NCBI GenBank assembly: GCA_963930645.1
Contig: OZ005652.1
Location: forward strand, 269,678,006 to 269,742,005
Reading direction: 5' to 3'
Source: Salticus scenicus
Lineage: Eukaryota; Arthropoda; Arachnida; Araneae; Salticidae
Length of the DNA: 64,000 nucleotides
Below, piece by piece: positions 56,964 to 64,000 of the stretch (position 1 is the first letter of the stretch; each line of letters begins with the position of its first letter). The notes under the pieces were generated by a model that was given only the letters and a program-made list of their open reading frames with translations, was not told where the DNA came from and made no database searches. Position numbers and translations under genes: made by a program.

Positions 56964-59262
56964 TTAACAAAATATTTATTAGAAAAGTAGTTTAAATTTT
57001 CTTCATCAGGTGACGCTTTAATTGTAAAACTTATTATTTAGATTGGCGCAGTGCATTCAGTAAACTAATTAAGACTATAAATGCTCAATGTGACGGTCGT
57101 CATTCATTAGAATGAGCATCAGACGTTGCTCATTGGACATTCTCCTAAGAAAAATATTCAGTATTCAAAATATGGTGTCATTTGATCAAGCGGATATGCT
57201 CAAAATGTGATAGGATACTGCGAACACAGTGTGATATGTTAGGAGAAAATGTAACTAAAATTTATATTTAACTATTACTGTTAATTTTATTATTATAAAT
57301 ATTATTATTTTTAACTATTTTTAATTTTTTTAAATGCAACTATTATTTTAGTTTTTGAAAGATGTTATTCTGAGCCATTATCAAATAGGAAGAAAGGATT
57401 GATAAATATATCCTAAATAATATAATTGTATAATTTCAATATTTACATAAATTTGTGCGTTGAACTTTCATGCATTCGTTTATTACCACATAAATTCAGT
57501 GCATAATTTTAAGCTGTCTAAATATTTTGAATTTCTATTCCAAAATACACTTAATGCAACAAATTTTTCAAAAATATTTTCTTTTCAAATTTTTTTGGTT
57601 GAGATTAGAGTCACAATTTTAGAGATGTGAAAAGGGAGAAAGTAGATTTTTGTAAGCTTTCCAATATTACAAAACATTAGAAACACTATTTATTTGAAGA
57701 GCACTTCCTTAGTTGAAGGAGAAATTTAGAGAGAGGGCTTTAAAATAGATTTGAATGTTACAAAAGGAAAAGTAACTGTTGAAAAAGAAATCCATGTGTA
57801 CTTTTCTGAAATCAAAATGAAATTATGTGATATATTTCTGAAGTTAAACTGAAAAAATTAAGTTCATTTTTATATAAATATATATTTTTAAATAACCATT
57901 AATTTCATTAATTGAACAATATCTTTGAAAGTAAAACGTTTAAATTATAGCTAATTAAATATGTTTGTTTTCTTCTAATTGCGTGTGCAATTAAAAATAT
58001 CTAAAATATTTTTACAAGACAGCTGTATTAATTTAAATTTATAGGTGGAATTTTATCACGATATTTAAAAACCTTGTGCATTATCGATTTTTCTTACTGT
58101 ATAAATTATGATTTATAAGACTTTCAAACTATTTCAAAAGTTTCAGTTCCTGATTATTTTAAATTGCTACTGTAACAAGTCTTTTCAACTAAAAACTTTT
58201 TGAGGTATTTGGGTTTTAACTATTGCAACACTTGAAGTTAACGTTATGCATTTCAATTTTTAAAGAAGCATAAAAGTAGCATCTACTAATACTATCTTTG
58301 GAAAATAATACCTGAAGTTCATACAGTGCAGTACTAGTGCGACGTCAAACTTAACCAACCAACCTCAAGTACGTATATAAAAGGATTAACTGTCTATCTG
58401 TATGTAACAATAAGTTCACGAAAGAAGTCAATGCAAAATTATATATTTGATTGACATTACATAATTTATCGTTAATTATATTTCGGTATAGAACATCTCA
58501 TAAGATAATGTAATTTGTTACGATTTCCTTGATTTAAAGGAAACTTTTATCTCTGTTTCAACTAAGCATAAATGCAACAAACATATTATGCGAAATGAAT
58601 ATTATAGAACATCTATATATGCTGATTAAATTCAGAAGTTTATTGGAAGACAGGCGTTGCTACTCAGCAGCCTTTTTTATTGTGGGCCTATACTATAAGC
58701 TGTCATATAGCTTGTGACAAGCTATATATGAACTTTTATGACAGTGAATTACAACACATTTGACATGTAAGATGTTTTTTGAAAAACTATAGTGTGACAT
58801 CATTCTTAAGCATATCACCCGACAAACTTTTACCTGACGCTATGTATCGTTTTACATGATGTTACTACTGCACGCTTTCATGATCCAAATCCTAATCCAG
58901 ACTACATATGAAACGGCAAGGAAGTTAACATTTAAAATACACATTTTAAAAAGCTGTGGTCTTTACTTTTTGATGCAAATAACCCAAAAGCAAAAGATGA
59001 CATTACCCATTTTTTGATGACTATATTCCAACATAGATTCTCATTATTGCCAGAATCTATGTTTTTTAAAAATTACTTTATCAGACTAAAATATTTCAAT
59101 TAGATCATCATAGAAATCAGACATCTGAATCATCATAGAAATCTGTCTTAAAAATATTTAACTCGTTGACACATATTTGGGTGACGGCAAAAATTCTGAT
59201 TAGGTCTCATCACCAGTATTCGAGTGACACTTAATTGTGTGCTTGCGAGGTAAATTAGTAGG
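56963..59262. other. AT-rich stretch, no gene seen
   Basis: A GC-richer patch at 57010-57160 contains broken, unrecognised frames. A 23-nt near-perfect palindrome is at 58705-58727. Nothing else noted. Confidence 0.6.
58705..58727. repeat. Short palindrome ATATAGCTTGT-G-ACAAGCTATAT
   Basis: 11-bp perfect inverted arms around a single G. Confidence 0.95.
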
Positions 59263-60059
59263 TACAGTCTGTCAAAAAAATAGGTGAGCACGAAACCTTT
59301 CTCAAAATGCTAAAGAATAAGACTCTCTCTCTATATATATATTAAACGGAAACCCTAAAAAAATCCTTTTTTTTACTTTAACTAATTTTATTAAAATAAT
59401 GTTGGAACTTGTTACAAAATTTAAAGTTTGAAATTCAATTTACTTTTTTTAGATTCATCAGATATAATTTAATCCTTTTAAAAATTATCAGTACAAAGTA
59501 GCGAAATTGAAGATTTTTTATTTCAAATTTAAAAAAATTCCAAAATTATAATTAAATTACTTAAAATTCAACAGACCTTTAAAAATTTATCCATTGTATT
59601 TATCCATAAAAATGTAATCCATTTTTGCACAGTTATATAATCATAAAAAATATATTACTTATGATCGTAAGATTTAATATATAACGTTTTATATCGTCTC
59701 AGACCAGTTTCTTGAAATTAATTAACCTTGTAATAAATTTCTACTAAAACAGTTCACTTCCTCATAGGGGAATTCCGAGACTATGATTATTATTTTAAAA
59801 AAAAACATATGAAAATATTATGCGAAAACATATCCTATAATTTTCAGGTTCACATTGGAATCTTATTTATTTATCTGCATCTACTTCACACCCGGATCAT
59901 TAAGGTTACGTGTGAAAGTTGGAGAAAAATATTTGAATCTTTTAATTTCACATGCTCTGTTCTGTGAAAGTACTTCAGATGCGAATAAAGAGAGAAGGAA
60001 AAGATGCAAAAAATATAATTTGTTCCGAGTGGGATTTTCTTTTAACAGAAAATTTTTTA

Positions 60060-60135
60060 CATGATAAATTTACAAATATTTGGATGAGCAGTCTTTCTTT
60101 TTTCATTGAGCCTGTCTAATTGTTGCCTATAAGTT
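60060..60135. other. No separate feature
   Basis: Left part of the element. A 69-codon frame (59855-60064) has no recognised family and is probably chance. Confidence 0.4.
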
Positions 60136-60146
60136 TATTATGTAAT

Positions 60147-60770
60147 TTGGAATATAATCTAAATTCTGTGTTTAATTATTTAATAATTTATGTGTTAATC
60201 ATAAATGCGTTTTTTCTTCTTGTGCACAGGTATCTCTGAAACTATTTAATATTTTTTCTTGAAATTTTCACATATTATGTAACATATTACATCCCTGAAA
60301 CTGAACATAAATTTGTTCAAATTTAGGTTAAAAAAAAATATTTTTTTATAAAGTTTAAAGATAATTTATTTTTTAATAAAGTCTGAAGTATCACCTGTAT
60401 GAAAAATAGGGGGACATAAATTTAAGTTCAGTTTGAAGAATCTGACATGCTATATAATCTGCGAAAATTTCAAGAAAAATATTTTGTTCAAATTTAGGTT
60501 AAAAAAATATTTCTTTTAAAGTTAAAGATAATTTATTTTTTAATAAAGTCTGAAGTATCACCTGTACGAAAAATAGGGGGATATAAATTTAAGTTCAGTT
60601 TGAAGAATCTGATATGTTATATAATCTGTGAAAAATTCAAGAAAAATATTAAATAGTTTCAGAGATAGCCTGTGCGCGCAAGGTGAAAAAAAAAAACACA
60701 TTTATTATTAACACATAAATTATTAAATAACTGACAACAAAATTTAAATTATATTCCAAAATACATAAAT
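60147..60770. repeat. Large imperfect palindrome inside the 59265-61217 element
   Basis: Left arm 60147-60310 and right arm 60590-60770 are inverted. Shared blocks (left sense) are TTTGGAATATAATYTAAATT, GTTATTTAATAATTTATGTG/TTATTTAATAATTTATGTGT, GCACAGG.(T)ATCTCTGAAAC, ATTTAATATTTTTCTTGAA and TCACA.ATTAT.TAACATAT. The centre is occupied by the 171-bp tandem duplication. Confidence 0.88.
60313..60650. repeat. Tandem duplication, 171-bp unit
   Basis: Two consecutive units start at 60313 and 60484. Both begin TTGTTCAAATTTAGGTTAAA and contain AAAGTCTGAAGTATCACCTG, AAAAATAGGGGGA and TTTAAGTTCAGTTTGAAGAA. They are about 90% identical. The second half of each unit is the inverted counterpart of the left palindrome arm. 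Confidence 0.92.
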
Positions 60771-61219
60771 ATGCTTAAATATAATCCATTTATTAATAAT
60801 TTTTATCCTTGCGAATTTTATTAATTACATCTATCATATCGTTTTAACAAAATATAATCGGAGAAATATAATATAATATTATATTATATATTTATATTAT
60901 ATAGTTTTTCTTAAATATTTCTAACCATTTTAAAATCATAAATTCCTTAAAAAGCAAAGTGAGAAAACGCAATTTAAAGATTTCAAATCTGTAATGGATT
61001 CAGATTTAAATTTACTGCCTTATTAAAAGTTAAATCGTTGCCGCCAATTTTACAATGGTTGGACATTTATCGAAATCGAAATTTATTGAAAATATAATTG
61101 AACAATTTGAAAAAAGCTAATAGTCCTCCGCACTAAACTAAATTTTGCTTTTGCCAAAATTTAGTTTTGACAATTTAGAGAAGGGTTTCGCGTTCATTTA
61201 ATTTTTTTGACAGACTGTA

Positions 61220-61930
61220 TTTAGAGTGATATTTCGCAGAATATGAGACTATTGAATGAAGGCCTGATTAACTTCATATGGGACCCGGGACACATACTTC
61301 ATCGCTATAACCCGAATTCATGTAAGCCTCGTAAGAGATATTTTTCTTCACTGCTATACGATTTTCTAAGCGATATCTTCACCATAAAAAAAATTGTGCA
61401 AAGATTTTAACACAAATAAATTTTAACTATTCGCCACTACTGAAAAGGTATTTGAAACAGTAGAAATAATTTCCTTATCTCACACACTTTTTCAGATACG
61501 TCGTTCTTGAAAAAAGATTTTCAACTAAATGCTTGACCCGAAAAGGTTTTGTTACATGCGTTTTTATCTTCTGCTACAACTATAAACAAACAATAAGTCT
61601 AATGTGTTTACATAGCTGCATCTTCCAACCTTAAATGCGCGCGCTATAGCAGCACACGTGGCCTGAAAGAGATTTTTTTAAAAACTCGCGCAGCAGTCGA
61701 CGTGTTCAAAATTTTTTCTAAAACATTACCCGTAGCATAATTCTGTAACACCTGGCAACTATGTCTATGATAAAAATTTGCACCAAACTGCAGAGATTTT
61801 TTTTTTTTTTGTGAAAATCTATATCGATTAACCTTTTGTTTATATTTCGAAATCTTTGACGCTGTTATGCAAAACGATATGAGAGATTTATAATATCTAC
61901 AGCATGCTTTTTTCCTATAAGTGTTTTGAA
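61220..61930. other. No recognised gene
   Basis: Intermediate composition. A 104-codon minus frame (61958-61644) crosses a Lys-rich A/T tract, overlaps the end of the next element and resembles nothing known. Confidence 0.5.
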
Positions 61931-62119
61931 TTAGGGGAATGTCTCCAGCTGTGGTCACAATTTTGATTTTGGCTAATAATTTTTAATAGAGTAAATATTA
62001 TACAAATATATGAATACTAATGAAAAACTAGAACGCTTAGTTAATTCTAGATAAAGTAACTGTATCCATTCCGTGAATTAGAAAAAATTAATCTCAATCG
62101 TGTGAAGTGATAATTTTTT

Positions 62120-62128
62120 GCCCCCCCC

Positions 62129-62159
<31 letters not shown>

Positions 62160-62160
62160 G
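62120..62160. repeat. C-rich/A-rich homopolymer junction
   Basis: C10-T-C10 followed by A18 inside the 61934-63218 element. Confidence 0.92.
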
Positions 62161-62379
62161 TGTACCCAGTTGTGGGCACACTTGAAAAATACGCTAAAAG
62201 TGGGAATATATAAGAAAAATCACCATAAATACAGAAAATAACAAAAATAACAAAATCCATTCATTTTGTAAGAATTCAGTGGCCAAAATAACAACAGAAA
62301 ATGGCTTTTTTTTTTCAATTTTATTCATCATATTTTTCGTCCTCCAAACCAGAAGTTCAATATGCTTCAAGTAAAAGAA

Positions 62380-62620
62380 TTTGCATGTGTATCGGTACAC
62401 TTCAAATGCATCAAATAGTTACACTCGTTGCGTTTGATTGAGTTGGCTGTTGTTAGGCATGGTAGCAGGCGCTCCAAACAGAGGATGCAGAAGTCGACAT
62501 AATTATCAGATTGTGGATGATCTTACTTTTATCGCTTTTGGCCGGTAGTTTGACAGGTGGAGTTGCCTTACTTTTTTTAGGCTTCTTCTCGTGGAACACA
62601 GATGCTGCGAGGAAATCCAT
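62380..62620 (-). pseudogene. Transposase C-terminal remnant: basic stretch and PHD-like zinc motif
   Basis: Minus strand from 62620: MDFLAASVFHEKKPKKSKAT, then PPVKLPAKSDKSKIIHN. This Lys/Pro-rich, NLS-like segment precedes a one-base shift. The next frame reads DNYVDFCILCLERLLPCLTT, then ANSIKRNECNYLMHLKCTD. The CxxC...C...HxxC spacing resembles the PHD-like finger at the C-terminus of many animal DNA transposases (about 62510-62400). The first frame runs to a stop at 62453-62455. Everything upstream (the DDE domain) is missing, so this is a deletion derivative. Confidence 0.5.
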
Positions 62621-63220
62621 ATTCTCGGACAGTCGATATTATGTATTTCTTATCTACTAAGCAATCCTAAATGGATTTAAACAGCGACTTAAAATTCCAT
62701 TTCTTCTGGATCGGTTGACATTTCCGTGCTGACCTGTCTAAAAATGCCTAAAAGTATACAAAAACAATAATAAAACATATTATGTGACATAAACGATCAT
62801 ATTTGACAATCTGTAAGACAAAAACACGCTTTAAATGAAAAAAAAAAAGTGTGCCCGCAACCGGGAATGTCAGACATCTTTATATAATGACAGAAAAAAC
62901 AATTTTCGGTCCACATTTTGGATTAATTCGATATTACATCCCAAAATATAATGAATATAATGCATGAATATACATTACACTTACATAATTGAATTAATTC
63001 ACTTCGATTTATCTCATTCTGAAAACATTCACAATATTTTTTTTTCGATATTTGCACTTACTAAGCAAATGCGTCTATTCAATTAATTGTTAGCCCAAAA
63101 AATGCCTACTGTCACAATGCAAGTTTGACAGTAATCAAATCCACCATATTTGTTTTCGGTTAAAAGAGATGGTGGGGTGACCATAACCTGAGAATGTCCA
63201 TGACAGGAGACATTCCCCTA

Positions 63221-64000
63221 CTTATTTAAAGTAATTAAATATTTAATTTATATTCCGGTAAAAAGTCAAAATTATGATCACATATTCAATAATCTGCATA
63301 AGTTTACATGAAAATGAATAAATAAGTCAAAGCATTTTCAGAAAAGTTTTTAATGCCTTAAATAAAAACTGTACATGATATGAAAGTACTTTAAAACAAT
63401 CTACATATCAATATAAAAACAATGTACATAGTAATTAAAAAAATGAAAACACAATATTTAATTGCTAATATTTTGAATTCATATGATGAATCATTATTTA
63501 TATATTTTCTTATAATTTTTGCGATATAAGTTTACTGTTGTACTCCATCGTAATAAAGGTATAAAGAAATAAGTTTGTAAAATATTTAAATTTCGTTTTT
63601 CTTTTTATTTCATTTTACGTATACGTTTTTTACATGTTTTGAAGTATTAAGAATCGAAAAATCGACGTTGTGTCCATCTCTAAGGTAAACTGTTTTTTTT
63701 TTTTTTTTTTTTTTTGTTGTTGTTGTTGTTGTTAGCTCTTTAGTGTGTTAGCTCGTTGGTCTGTATAAACATTATCTCAACAACTGATGACCGTAAATAT
63801 GTCGGACAAATTTTTAAATATGACTTAAGATACTAAAACGTTGAAGTTATTCGAAATTCGCGAGTTTCCTAACATGGCAAAATGGAGCAATATTTACATA
63901 AATTTGTGTTGCGTTTATTATTGCATTGGGATCACTATGGAGTTGCATAAAAACAAAAGTTTTAAATCACGTAAAATAATAATAATAATAATAAAATAAT
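63221..64000. other. AT-rich end of window, no gene seen
   Basis: Contains T~23 at about 63692 followed by (GTT)n, and (AAT)n at the very end. Confidence 0.7.

Larger units (their letters stand above)
59265..61217. mobile_element. 1.95-kb non-autonomous TA-flanked transposon
   Basis: Left end TA-CAGTCTGTCAAAAAAAT...ACGAAACC(T)TTCTC and right end (minus) TA-CAGTCTGTCAAAAAAATT...GCGAAACCCTTCTC match over about 40 bp with a small indel. TA lies at 59263-59264 and 61218-61219. The interior contains no transposase. It holds a roughly 620-bp imperfect palindrome and an internal tandem duplication. Fragments of its right part recur at 51665-51790. Tc1/mariner-type termini (CAGT, TA). Confidence 0.85.
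61934..63218. mobile_element. 1.29-kb TA-flanked transposon with GGGGAATGTCTCC ends
   Basis: Perfect 13-bp inverted ends GGGGAATGTCTCC, flanked by TA at 61932-61933 and 63219-63220. Subterminal motifs recur: GTGGTCACAATT (left), TATGGTCACCCC (right, minus), GTTGTGGGCACAC (about 62170), and GTGTGCCCGCAACCGGGAATGTC (about 62850), which repeats part of the end motif. The interior holds a decayed minus-strand coding remnant. TA targeting with such a protein tail suggests a pogo/Tigger-like or related family; this is inference. Confidence 0.82.

Noticed and set aside
57010..57160. GC-richer patch as a fragment of a known transposon
   Set aside because: Short broken frames with no diagnostic motif.

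Overview
This is a repeat-rich, strongly AT-biased (by eye about 30% GC) stretch of animal nuclear DNA. It is almost certainly from an arthropod and most likely from a spider. The spider call is inference: the non-LTR RNase H remnants, the Tc1/mariner relics and the tRNA-headed repeats look like the ones that dominate orb-weaver genomes. No host protein-coding gene can be supported. Nearly all long reading frames are chance frames through simple repeats, or they are decayed transposons. There is no operon, CRISPR array or rRNA.

Layout. 1-8.8 kb: AT-rich intergenic DNA with a 412-bp LTR miniature (TRIM-like) element at 4860-5271, a perfect 18-bp-stem hairpin at 6207-6246, diverged ~300-bp tandem units (6.8-8.0 kb) and a small MITE. 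9.2-10.4 kb: Tc1-like transposase pseudogene (minus). 11.4-13.1 kb: an inverted-motif-bounded segment holding an odd signal-peptide-like frame, then a 331-bp MITE. 13.1-20.4 kb: very AT-rich, with a possible Penelope-like end at 16.2 kb. 20.4-23.4 kb: two non-LTR RNase H/C-terminal relics in opposite orientation around a cluster of tRNA-like repeats. 24.0-26.9 kb: a TCTG tract followed by a tandem, partly higher-order array rich in G/C hairpins and giant A/T hairpins. 27-37 kb: mostly unique AT-rich DNA with a TTAA-flanked MITE, a possible isolated exon and a dispersed repeat pair. 37-45 kb: the densest transposon cluster: an IS630/mariner-type transposase relic, a TA-flanked palindromic MITE (second copy at 50.1 kb), a Tc1 relic, a 521-bp TTAA-flanked MITE, a mariner C-terminal relic, a 197-bp TA-flanked MITE, two tRNA-like repeats, and a complete Tc3-like element with intact ends interrupted by a 5'-truncated non-LTR insertion. 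45.5-54 kb: more MITEs, homopolymers, a 27-bp in-frame minisatellite, diverged tandem repeats and a SINE-like unit. 56.3-56.9 kb: non-LTR C-terminal relic. 59.3-61.2 kb: a 1.95-kb TA-flanked element with a large internal palindrome. 61.9-63.2 kb: a 1.29-kb TA-flanked element with 13-bp perfect ends and remnants of a PHD-like transposase tail.

The sequences do not form a cooperating gene system. They record successive waves of DNA transposons (Tc1, Tc3, mariner, pogo-like and piggyBac-like TTAA-targeting MITEs), non-LTR retrotransposons and an LTR miniature. The best-supported reconstructions are the nested Tc3/non-LTR insertion with its target duplication, and the TRIM-like element with a primer-binding site and polypurine tract. 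All homology calls are pattern recognition from the sequence; no database search was run.
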